DNA of 14,358 bases from Flavobacterium sp. (GTDB taxonomy: Bacteria > Bacteroidota > Bacteroidia > Flavobacteriales > Flavobacteriaceae): positions 1 to 14,358 of the forward strand of contig JALRGZ010000163.1 in assembly GCA_023253295.1 (NCBI GenBank). The letters are read 5' to 3'. Under the pieces are notes generated by a model that had not been told where the DNA came from, ran no database searches, and was given only the letters and a program-made list of their open reading frames with translations. Shown here in pieces: positions 1 through 6,594 of the stretch (the stretch's first letter is position 1; every line of letters starts with the position of its first letter). Position numbers and translations under genes: made by a program.

Positions 1-20
1 CCCCAAAACCCCAAAACCCC
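1..20. repeat. Ciliate macronuclear telomere (C4A4 type)
   Basis: The window begins with C4A4C4A4C4, exactly 20 bases and perfectly regular. This is the length and register known for the double-stranded telomere of Oxytricha and Stylonychia gene-sized macronuclear chromosomes; Euplotes has 28. It marks a true chromosome end on the left. Bacteria with circular chromosomes have no such sequence. The repeat does not occur elsewhere in the window, and the complementary G4T4 form is absent from the right end. Confidence 0.95.
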
Positions 21-61
21 ATTTATGTGAGCTTAAATATTAATTCCGAAAAATATAAAAA

Positions 62-709
62 ATGGGAGCCGCTTGTAACAATGCCTGCAATTGTGTTGAT
101 TAATTAAATGAAGTGACCGTCACCCAAGATAAGATTTCAAATGCAGCAATGACAAGAATAGAAAGTAAAAAGATATTCAAGGATGTGCTTGACACCTCGA
201 GTCATAAGTCAATTTCAAAAAGAACTGGCTTAGTGGATACTTCTGATCTAAATAATTCGAAATATTAAACTCAGAACATAAGTCCTTAGAGCTTAAATCT
301 CAACGATTTTGTAGAAGAAGGTAAGTCTTAATTTAAAGCCAATGTTTTAGATATGTATAATTAACAAACAGGTCCAAGTCCATCACCTATTCGAAGTCCT
401 TCACCTAAACAATAAATCGACCTAGACGTTGAACAAGACATCCTTGATCAAATAAATAAAGATTCAATTGATTGTAACTTCAAAAAAATCCAATTAACTC
501 TTCATAACGACTCAGAATACCATTTTTCTCACTGGCATTTTGACCCAAATGATATCGTTTCAAAATTCCTTCTTAACCATCCGAAATTTGAAGAAAAGTA
601 CATATATAATGGACTTTGGAAGCCAGAAGGAGAAGAATAAATAGTTGTCATATTTCAACAAAAGATCAAATGGACATAAATCCCATAAATAATAAATAAA
701 AATAAATGA
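62..709 (+). CDS. Ciliate protein of unknown function, TAA/TAG read as Gln, 3' end uncertain
   Basis: Starting at the first ATG after a 41-base leader, this frame stays open for 215 codons if TAA (at 101, 266, 329, 362, 413, 638, 677, 686) and TAG (287) mean glutamine; the only in-frame TGA is at 707-709. I do not recognise the family. The N-terminus MGAACNNACNC has Gly2 and Cys5, 9 and 11, which fits N-myristoylation plus palmitoylation, so membrane attachment is likely. The middle is polar and low in hydrophobics, with an SPSP-rich stretch (about residues 105-116). The C-terminal third is acidic/aromatic, and KYIYNGLWKPEG vaguely recalls the opening of a MORN repeat, not enough for a call. 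Codons such as Tyr, Asp and Asn in sensible context support real coding. The end is unsafe: the frame reaches its TGA right where bacterial DNA begins, so the native gene may continue elsewhere. A possible intron lies at 321-371. Confidence 0.8.
321..371 (+). other. Candidate short spliceosomal intron in the ciliate gene
   Basis: The segment begins with a perfect donor context (AAG then GTAAGT) and ends ACAG. It is 51 bases, about 24% G+C against a visibly higher flank, and holds two of the reassigned TAA codons (329, 362). Removing it keeps the frame and joins FVEEG to PSPSP. Because 51 is a multiple of three and contains no in-frame TGA, the unspliced reading also works. A shorter alternative acceptor, TTTTAG, lies at 345-350. 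The sequence alone cannot decide. Confidence 0.4.
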
Positions 710-1283
710 ATTTTAAAAATAGTAGAGCAGCTTTGTATGCGTCCTCTGTAGCTGAATCACCTTCTATCTTTTGAATTTTATAAAAGTCTGAAAGTTCTTC
801 AAGAGAAAATTTTTTATCATCAGGAAGTTCATGTAATTTACGATGCATGATGTCAATATCTAAAGCTTCATTGCGTAATTTTCCACATTCCATACGTTCT
901 AAGGTTGCGTTTATTATTGCTACATCTGATTCAACATTATGTCCTACAATAATTCCATTACCTAAATATTCGACAAAAGCTTTTAAAGCTTCCGGTTCGG
1001 ATAGTTTTAATAATCTGCTTTCTATGATGTATTCATTAGAAAGTTGGTTGTCGTGTAAAAAACGATATTGGAGTAAAATAGTTTCAAAACTATCTTTGAT
1101 TAAAATCGTATCGTTTTCTACTGCAAACGCACTGATGAAAGTGATTACATCTTTCTCAAGAGACTCACCTGTAGCTTTCGTAGACAAAACAACATAACGT
1201 TTTGACTTCTTGGAAAATTTAGCTAAATATTCTTTCCAGAATTCAGGATGCTCTTTATTTATATGTTTTAACCAATCTAACAT
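666..1283 (-). CDS. DnaQ-like 3'-5' exonuclease homologue, catalytic motif I lost, C-terminus altered at junction
   Basis: 205 residues. The central fold is of the RNase H-like DnaQ/PolC-epsilon exonuclease type. Motif I, normally DxExTG, reads STKATG (residues 34-39), so both metal-binding acids are missing. Motif II is present as GHNVESD (114-120, Asp120). In motif III the usual HxAxxD reads DSATED (176-181): Asp181 is kept and the catalytic His is Asp. Nuclease activity therefore seems unlikely or unconventional; the protein may be a binding or regulatory relative. It starts 3 bases after the stop of the CNMP/CBS/DUF294 gene and is surely co-transcribed with it, a pairing that suggests a shared signalling or nucleotide-handling role. 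Residues 192-205 probably come from the ciliate side of the junction, so the true stop codon and last residues are not in this window. Confidence 0.8.
   Translation of the reverse strand: MLDWLKHINKEHPEFWKEYLAKFSKKSKRYVVLSTKATGESLEKDVITFISAFAVENDTILIKDSFETILLQYRFLHDNQLSNEYIIESRLLKLSEPEALKAFVEYLGNGIIVGHNVESDVAIINATLERMECGKLRNEALDIDIMHRKLHELPDDKKFSLEELSDFYKIQKIEGDSATEDAYKAALLFLKFIYFYLLFMGFMSI
690..715. other. Probable ciliate/bacterial chimera junction
   Basis: Up to about 660 the plus strand codes in ciliate code; from about 712 onward the minus strand codes a flavobacterial exonuclease homologue. The two frames overlap at 666-709. Residues 192-205 of the bacterial frame (FIYFYLLFMGFMSI) lie at or below base 710 and look unlike the end of an exonuclease, so they are probably read from foreign DNA. 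The stretch is nearly pure A/T (many AAATAA units), so the break cannot be placed to the base; short A/T homology could have guided a false join. Confidence 0.75.
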
Positions 1284-1286
1284 AAT

Positions 1287-3194
1287 TTATGAGAATTGAG
1301 TCAGTTGAAAATTATCCTTAATTAATTCTTCTAATTCTTTCATTGGAATTAAAGCATTTTTAAGTTTTTCTCTATCAATTTTAGTCAACTCTTCCAGATT
1401 GATGTATTGTCCGGAATTTTCATTTTTTAAACCTTCTAAAGTTCTTATTCTGCTTAAAAACAAATAAGCTTCGGCACAGTTCAAATAAACTTCAGAATGC
1501 TTTGGGTCAGCAATAGCTAATTGTTTGAATCGGGAATAGGTATTGTTTATTCCTTTGATATCATAACTCAAAACTAAAAGTCGCGCACTATCAATAAGAG
1601 GCATTAATGCTCTGGTTTTAATATCAAATTTATCTTTATTGATACCTTCTTCTTCAACAATGAATTTTTTGAAGAAACTTAAGGCTGAATTTTTTCTTAA
1701 AGCTTCATTACCTAGAAAATCGAAAAACAGGTTGTTGTTATTTGCGTTTTCAAAAACAATATTATTGATTGCTGTTTCTATTTTTTGTTCGCCAATAACT
1801 AGTTCATAATCAAAGAAAATACCGCTTAAGTTGTCTGTATTATCCCTGGTAGCATTCATCCAATTGTTATATTGTTTTATCCAGTCACTTAATGATTTAC
1901 ACCACATCATATTACTCCCCATATGTCCATGAGGACACAAATCATAGCCAATTTTTTCCAATGTTGCAGTTGTCTTTTTACCTAATTTTAAAAAATAATC
2001 CTTTACTTCAATGTATTTGTTTTGAGGCACATCTTCAAAAACTAAAATACTATCTTGATCTGTTAGTAAAAGTTGTTCTTTTCGACCTTGGCTTCCAATA
2101 CTTAACCATGCATATCGGGCAGGAGGTGAGCCTAAATCTAAAATAGACAATTCAACAGCACGTTTTAATATGGCAAAATTAATTTCACTTGCAATGTTAG
2201 TGATATGAGTTAGAGGAATATTTTTTTGAATGGACGATTGAATCAAATTTGTTAGGCGATGACGAATTTCTTTTAGTTCATTTGAAGATAAAGAACGCTT
2301 GATTTCTTTGATTAAAACACCAGGGTTACTAGCTTGAGCTGCAATTAGATCGTGCTCAGAGATTACACCCTTAATTGTAGATTTATCCGTACCATCAATT
2401 GTTACACATAAATGAGTCACATTATTTTTCAGCATCAATAATTGGGCTTCTGCCAAAGAAACATTTTCCAAAACAGTTACAACCGGTGATGACATAATGT
2501 TACTTACAGGAGTGCTAATTGGATAACGTCCTGTAGCAATTTTTGAGGCTAAATCAGCATGTGTTACAATCCCTATTGGTCCATTTTTCTCAAAAATAAT
2601 CACGTTATTTTTTAAAGATTCCGCCATTAATTGTGCTACTTCCTGAGCTGTATTATCAGAAGTGGCTAAAAGGGGAGTGGTATTGTAGGCTAAGGTTTGG
2701 AAAAATTGTGCTTCTGATTGTTTTTCAGAATAAAATCCATTATCTGAAACTAAATTTCCTTTGGAAGAGCGGTCTTCGGGTAAATTACTGGCAAAATTTT
2801 CCAAAAGGAAATTTAAAACCTCGGCATTATTAGCCAATAAAGGTTTAAAAACTGAAATAGGAATGGCATAAACCAAACTTTCTTCTCTGGCTTTTGCTGT
2901 TACTTTATAATTGTTTTTAGCAAAAAAAGGACGTAAACCAAAAATACTTCCTTCATGACATTTATCTATAATATTTTCTTCAGCATCAACAATAACTGAA
3001 ATATTAATAACCCCTTCAGCAACAACATAAAAACTATCGTGTAAAGGATCATTAATTTTAAAGAGAGTTTGTTTTTTTTCTAAATTGACTACTCGAATAT
3101 TGCTAGCTATTTCAGCTAATTCTTCAGAGGTAAGCTGATTAAAAGGAGCATAATTTTTTAAAAAATCAGCAATTTGTTCTGCAATTATATTCAT
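1287..3194 (-). CDS. CNMP-binding / CBS / DUF294 nucleotidyltransferase-like signalling protein
   Basis: 635 residues, cytoplasmic, no signal peptide. Domain order: cyclic-nucleotide-binding (CAP effector) fold about 15-135; two CBS repeats about 170-225 and 230-290, which usually bind adenine nucleotides; then a DUF294 nucleotidyltransferase domain with GSQGRKEQ (367-374) followed by DQDS (379-382), the GS...D-x-D pattern of the GlnD/KNTase polymerase-beta fold; then a mostly helical DUF294_C domain from about 490 to the end. The layout resembles a GlnD-like uridylyltransferase whose activity is controlled by nucleotide ligands, but its protein target is not known. It is the first gene of a two-gene unit with the exonuclease homologue downstream. 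A TAnnTTTG-type promoter box lies 23 bases before the start. Family assignment is firm; substrate is not. Confidence 0.9.
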   Translation of the reverse strand: MNIIAEQIADFLKNYAPFNQLTSEELAEIASNIRVVNLEKKQTLFKINDPLHDSFYVVAEGVINISVIVDAEENIIDKCHEGSIFGLRPFFAKNNYKVTAKAREESLVYAIPISVFKPLLANNAEVLNFLLENFASNLPEDRSSKGNLVSDNGFYSEKQSEAQFFQTLAYNTTPLLATSDNTAQEVAQLMAESLKNNVIIFEKNGPIGIVTHADLASKIATGRYPISTPVSNIMSSPVVTVLENVSLAEAQLLMLKNNVTHLCVTIDGTDKSTIKGVISEHDLIAAQASNPGVLIKEIKRSLSSNELKEIRHRLTNLIQSSIQKNIPLTHITNIASEINFAILKRAVELSILDLGSPPARYAWLSIGSQGRKEQLLLTDQDSILVFEDVPQNKYIEVKDYFLKLGKKTTATLEKIGYDLCPHGHMGSNMMWCKSLSDWIKQYNNWMNATRDNTDNLSGIFFDYELVIGEQKIETAINNIVFENANNNNLFFDFLGNEALRKNSALSFFKKFIVEEEGINKDKFDIKTRALMPLIDSARLLVLSYDIKGINNTYSRFKQLAIADPKHSEVYLNCAEAYLFLSRIRTLEGLKNENSGQYINLEELTKIDREKLKNALIPMKELEELIKDNFQLTQFS

Positions 3195-3216
3195 TGGATA
3201 TAGATAAAATAGACTA

Positions 3217-3224
3217 CAAAATTA
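3217..3224 (-). promoter_or_regulatory. Candidate -7 promoter box for the CNMP/CBS/DUF294 gene
   Basis: On the minus strand the bases read TAATTTTG, an exact match to the Bacteroidota -7 consensus TAnnTTTG, ending 22 bases before the ATG at 3194. The partner -33 TTTG is weak: the nearest copy (complement of 3250-3253) is spaced about 25 bases, longer than usual. The match is short and could be chance in AT-rich DNA. Confidence 0.4.
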
Positions 3225-3309
3225 GTAAATAAACCTTCATTATTTGTACCAAAACGAATTAATTCTTAAGAATATTTTGTGATAATTTGTAGCTTTAGTA
3301 GTAAAAAAA

Positions 3310-3333
3310 AGGAGTGCTTTATCAAGCACTCCT
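3310..3333 (-). terminator. Intrinsic terminator of the thioredoxin-ApbE-DUF4266-DUF3570 operon
   Basis: A perfect 10-base-pair stem (3310-3319 with 3324-3333, arm AGGAGTGCTT) closes a four-base loop. On the minus strand it is followed by a run of eight T (complement of 3303-3310). It lies 22 bases past the DUF3570 stop, so it ends that operon and insulates the DUF294 gene downstream. A weaker hairpin (GTTTGT/ACAAAC, 3339-3356) sits between the stop and this stem. Confidence 0.92.
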
Positions 3334-3355
3334 AAATTGTTTGTTGATACACAAA

Positions 3356-4537
3356 CTATTTGTATTTTAGATTCAAACTGATAATATTGGCATTTAAACC
3401 TGTGGTTCTGGAATAATGTCCATATCTAATTTCTAAGGTGTTGAATTCTTTAATACCAAACACACCATTAATAGGAGTCAGCTTCATTCCCATTCCTAAA
3501 AAATGACTGTCAAATTTAGAGAGATCATAATTACTTGTATAATAAGTATCAGCTTCAGTATGCTCTTTGTAGGCTTTGAAATATTTAGCTGCACTTTGTG
3601 AATAATACCTGTAAAAAGGACTCAAAGAGAAAAACGGCGATAGTTTTATTGGCATTTCTAATTCAGCTGTATTTGATTTGATGTTCCAGTCATCCGAATA
3701 ATAGCGATAATAAGCTCTAATAATAAAGCTATCGCCTAAAAAATAACTACCACGAATAGCAACTGGAATTTTTAAACGACTATCAGGTAAATTTTCCTGA
3801 TGTACTGAATTGTCAGCAAAATAAACACGATGGAAGGGTAGGCTTAAATATCCTTTTTGTGTTATTAGATCAGCTAATAACATTACTTGGAAATTCTTAT
3901 TGATAATTTGGGAATAACTTAAAGAACCAGCAAAAGTATTTCTTGAAGCTGTTCCATAACCATCTTCATATTCTCTTAATTCAATTGGTTTAACTAATTT
4001 GACCTGATCTAAAAAGGCTTGAAATTTAGCTGAGAATTCTCCATTTCTATTTTTCGTTTTTTGAGAAAAATTAATATTTCCACCAAAAGATTGGTAATCA
4101 AATTCGGTAGATGAAGATAAGCCAAAACCAATCGTATTTCCTTTGTTTTCATTTTCAATAGTGTAATTAAAAGAGGGGTAGAAACGAAAATCAGCTGAAG
4201 AGGCCGAAGAATTTGCTTGTAAATCAACCATATCAGAAGAAGCAGAACTGTAATGATCGATACCGGCTTCTAAATCTAAGGTATGTTTGTTTCCTGCTTT
4301 GCTATATCTAATTAATTTCACATCAATTGTATTTGAAATATCAGTCAATTTTTCAGATCCAATACCTCCTGTAACAGCAGCATTATTCCCATCCTGCTTG
4401 TAATAACTTGAAACCAAATTGATTTCGTCAATCTTAATTTTTTTGCTTTTATACGAAGTAGAATCGGTAGGAACAGTTTGTGAAAAAGCTTTAAATAATC
4501 CTAATAAAGCAAAACCAGTTATATATATTCTTTTCAT
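3356..4537 (-). CDS. DUF3570 outer-membrane beta-barrel-like protein
   Basis: 393 residues. A signal peptide (MKRIYITGFALLGLFKAFSQ, cut near residue 20) is followed by a region with TGGIGSEKLTDISNTIDV and SSASSDMVDLQ, features I associate with DUF3570. From there on the chain alternates polar and aromatic/hydrophobic residues in short strands with Tyr-rich turns (RAYYRYYSDD, SPFYRYYS) and ends in LNLKYK, as expected of an outer-membrane beta barrel. It is the last gene of a four-gene operon behind the DUF4266 lipoprotein (23 bases) and ends at a strong terminator. Function is unknown; constant company with ApbE and a thioredoxin in such loci suggests it anchors or exports part of an envelope redox or cofactor system. 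The barrel topology is inferred from composition only. Confidence 0.85.
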   Translation of the reverse strand: MKRIYITGFALLGLFKAFSQTVPTDSTSYKSKKIKIDEINLVSSYYKQDGNNAAVTGGIGSEKLTDISNTIDVKLIRYSKAGNKHTLDLEAGIDHYSSASSDMVDLQANSSASSADFRFYPSFNYTIENENKGNTIGFGLSSSTEFDYQSFGGNINFSQKTKNRNGEFSAKFQAFLDQVKLVKPIELREYEDGYGTASRNTFAGSLSYSQIINKNFQVMLLADLITQKGYLSLPFHRVYFADNSVHQENLPDSRLKIPVAIRGSYFLGDSFIIRAYYRYYSDDWNIKSNTAELEMPIKLSPFFSLSPFYRYYSQSAAKYFKAYKEHTEADTYYTSNYDLSKFDSHFLGMGMKLTPINGVFGIKEFNTLEIRYGHYSRTTGLNANIISLNLKYK

Positions 4538-4560
4538 TTTTTTGATTTATAGCATTAAGA

Positions 4561-4782
4561 TTAATTACAGCCGCAACCGCCACCACTTTTACCAGAATTA
4601 GCGCCGGAAGAACCTTCGCGGTAGGATTGGAAACTTAGTTCGGTTTTTTCAATTTTTCTATTAGAAAGAACCATTTCGGAATCGTTTAGTTTTCCTTTTT
4701 GATATTCTTTGACTACGGTACAGGAATGCAGCAATAAAATACTGAAAAGTACTAAAACGCTTTGTTTAGCTTGTTTTTTCAT
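4561..4782 (-). CDS. DUF4266 small lipoprotein with C-terminal GGGCGCN
   Basis: 73 residues. A charged start (KKQAKQ) and a hydrophobic stretch end in the lipobox LHSC, with Cys21 as the lipidated residue; the mature peptide is about 53 residues. The tail is flexible and glycine/serine-rich and ends GGGCGCN, a Cys-Gly-Cys pair as in other DUF4266 proteins. The start overlaps the ApbE stop by four bases (ATGA), so translation is probably coupled. The paired cysteines could be the partner of the operon's thioredoxin or a metal/cofactor site; that is inference. The run REGSSGANSG loosely resembles the flavin attachment motif DxxSGAT but has Asn where the acceptor Ser/Thr should be. Confidence 0.88.
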   Translation of the reverse strand: MKKQAKQSVLVLFSILLLHSCTVVKEYQKGKLNDSEMVLSNRKIEKTELSFQSYREGSSGANSGKSGGGCGCN

Positions 4783-5702
4783 TTGAGATTAATATTTTTG
4801 GAGGTGTAAATAGTATTGTTGTCATCGATAATAATACAATACAAATCAGGTATTTGATTGATAAGATATAAACCTGCTTTAATTCCCATTATTGCTATGG
4901 GTGTCGCCATAGCGTCGGCAAATTCTGCATTACTACTTATTACTGTTACACTTTTAATTCCACTGATGGGTAAACCTGTTTTGGGATCAATAGTGTGCGA
5001 ATATTTTTTGCCATCAATCATGATGAATTTCTCATAATTTCCAGAAGTTGCTATTGCTTTATTGGATATTTCTATATAAGAAAAAGCAGCAGCAGGTAAG
5101 TCCGGATTTGCAATTCCAATAGTCCATGGTTTACCATTAGGTTGAAATCCCCAAGTCGTTAAATCTCCGCTGGCATTAATAATTCCGCTGGTTACCTTAT
5201 TTTGAATCAGTAGTTTTTTAGCCATTTCAGCAGCATAACCTTTGCCGATTCCTCCAAAACCAATCCGCATTCCTTTTTCTTTTAAAAAAACCGTATAATT
5301 AGTTTTATCCAAGATAATATTATTGTAATTAATCAGATAAACCATTTTTTTTGCTTCTTCAGCAGAAGGCAAGGAGGTCATCGTTTTGTCGAAATTCCAT
5401 AAGGATTTATCAATACTTCCATAAGAAATATCAAATGCACCTTGTGTAATTCTTGAGATTCCAATACTCCTTTCGATTAAATCAAATACTTCTTTATCTA
5501 CAGAAACCGCTTTGATTCCGGCATTTTTGTTGATTATATTAGTTTGACTATCGTCATTATAAGTGGTGAAAAGTTGTTCAATACGTCTAATTTCAGCTAT
5601 AGCTAAATTAATGTTTTGCTGAGCAAAATTTTCATCTGCAGCCACAACAGAAATAGTGAAATTATTCCCCATTAATTTCAGGGATTGAGAAAAGACTCTC
5701 AT
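4779..5702 (-). CDS. apbE: ApbE-family FAD:protein FMN transferase
   Basis: 307 residues. ApbE enzymes move FMN from FAD to a Ser/Thr of a target protein using Mg2+. Visible family motifs in order: MGNNFTI near residue 11, GAFDISYG, GFGGIGKGYAAE (the usual D-L-G-G-I-A-K-G-Y-A), NASGDL, ATSGNY, HTIDPKTGLPI and the metal-site ADAMAT. Full length for the family core. Unusually, the frame begins with MRVFSQSLKLMG and has no signal peptide or lipobox, and the preceding gene's stop lies just 6 bases upstream, so no longer exported form is available in this frame. It is the second gene of the thioredoxin-ApbE-DUF4266-DUF3570 operon. No neighbour has a clean flavinylation motif, so the target is unclear. 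Either it works in the cytoplasm or leaves the cell body by a non-classical route. Confidence 0.92.
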   Translation of the reverse strand: MRVFSQSLKLMGNNFTISVVAADENFAQQNINLAIAEIRRIEQLFTTYNDDSQTNIINKNAGIKAVSVDKEVFDLIERSIGISRITQGAFDISYGSIDKSLWNFDKTMTSLPSAEEAKKMVYLINYNNIILDKTNYTVFLKEKGMRIGFGGIGKGYAAEMAKKLLIQNKVTSGIINASGDLTTWGFQPNGKPWTIGIANPDLPAAAFSYIEISNKAIATSGNYEKFIMIDGKKYSHTIDPKTGLPISGIKSVTVISSNAEFADAMATPIAIMGIKAGLYLINQIPDLYCIIIDDNNTIYTSKNINLK

Positions 5703-5708
5703 TAGTAG

Positions 5709-6140
5709 TTATTTTTGAGTCTCACAAATAGTTTTGATTTCCTGAGTCCATTGTTCCACAGAAACCTTAGGTTTTCCACTCCATGATTTGATGATTTTTC
5801 CATCTGAATTTAAGAGTAGGGTAAGCGGAAAACTGCCTTCTTTATTGTATTTTTCAGCCAGAATTTCGTTTCCTTTTGCAATTTCGGCTGAAAGTTCATT
5901 TTTCTTTTTTCTTGGAAAATCAACATTAACCATCACTAACTTTTTTTCGGCCATTGCAGTAAAAATCGGATTGTCAAAATATTCACGGTGCATTGCTATA
6001 CAAGGAATACACCAATCAGAACCTGAAAAATTTAATAAAATTAATTGATTTTTTTCTTTAGCTATTTGTTTAGCTGTTTCAAAATTTGATTCCCAACGCG
6101 AAGGAATTAGGAATAGTAAAAAGATGGCAATGAATTTCAT
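5709..6140 (-). CDS. Exported thioredoxin-family protein
   Basis: 143 residues. A short hydrophobic N-terminus (MKFIAIFLLFLIPS) looks like a signal peptide or anchor. The thioredoxin fold follows with the redox motif WCIPC (Trp43, Cys44, Cys47) in the context SGSDWC, and the cis-proline loop SFPLT (Pro105). The SDWCxPC form and the helical HREYF after it resemble the Thioredoxin_7 / disulphide-reductase-like group rather than cytoplasmic TrxA. It opens the four-gene operon, six bases ahead of ApbE. A periplasmic role in keeping the DUF4266 cysteine pair reduced, or inserting something there, would fit. No exact TAnnTTTG promoter box is visible upstream. Confidence 0.88.
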   Translation of the reverse strand: MKFIAIFLLFLIPSRWESNFETAKQIAKEKNQLILLNFSGSDWCIPCIAMHREYFDNPIFTAMAEKKLVMVNVDFPRKKKNELSAEIAKGNEILAEKYNKEGSFPLTLLLNSDGKIIKSWSGKPKVSVEQWTQEIKTICETQK

Positions 6141-6594
6141 AAGATGAAGCTAATGTGGTATTTTTTGTTACTTGAAATTTCTTTAACTAAGTTATACTTT
6201 TTTAATTTTCAAATATTTAAAAAAATCATAAAATAGTTTAGTTTAAACTTAGAATAAATAAACAAATTTTAAATACAATTTCACTAAATGATTTATATCT
6301 TTCTGTGTAAACATATTGAGAACGTTATTTTTATGAATTTATTATTTTTCTGGATAGTATACTTTAATAGGGTTTGAATAATGATTTAAAAACAGAAGTT
6401 GTTTTACAGAATAGAGCGTTCTTTAAAATAATCTATTTTACATAATATAAATTATAATTCATTTTAAAAAGTCGTATTTTAGATTGTATTTCTAATATTA
6501 CTGAAATTTTTATGGAAACCATAAATGTATTTTAAAAGAAAAAACCGATACAAACTCAAAAGTTCATATCGGTTAAATTATTTTAATAAATCTT
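6141..6594. other. AT-rich intergenic region, no gene found
   Basis: 454 bases between the start of the thioredoxin operon and the end of the sugar operon, both on the minus strand. No reading frame of useful length, tRNA or repeat was seen. The left part must hold the promoter of the thioredoxin operon, but only imperfect -7 boxes occur (for example complement of CAAATATT near 6212). A perfect 10-base palindrome AGTTTAAACT sits at 6240-6249. The right edge carries the sugar operon terminator. Confidence 0.6.
6543..6574 (-). terminator. Intrinsic terminator of the sugar operon
   Basis: Outer stem AACCGATA (6543-6550) pairs with TATCGGTT (6567-6574); an inner stem AACT/AGTT with a four-base loop lies inside. 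On the minus strand it is followed by TTTTTTCTTTT. It lies 20 bases after the FucP-type transporter stop. The same outer arm is used by the hairpin at 12402-12428. Confidence 0.88.

Noticed and set aside
361..420. Tandem repeat (PSPSP...SPSP) as a repeat element
   Set aside because: The similarity is only a short Ser-Pro-rich linker within the ciliate protein, with two imperfect units; not a DNA repeat array.
1..709. Euplotes as the source of the left end
   Set aside because: Euplotes telomeres are 28 bases and its code reads TGA as cysteine with TAA/TAG as stops; here the telomere is 20 bases, TAA/TAG are in frame and TGA is not.
847..1197. Plus-strand reading frame opposite the exonuclease homologue
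   Set aside because: It lies wholly inside a well-supported minus-strand gene, has low-complexity composition and shows no domain; a shadow frame. The same holds for plus-strand frames at 1892-2146, 5788-6048, 7397-7594, 10325-10588 and 13149-13409.
4009..4227. Second minus-strand frame within the DUF3570 gene
   Set aside because: Out of frame with the barrel gene, no start context or domain; overlap by chance.
6141..6594. Small RNA or tiny gene in the AT-rich gap
   Set aside because: Only very short frames (about 14 residues) and weak inverted repeats apart from the terminator; nothing beyond base composition supports a gene.
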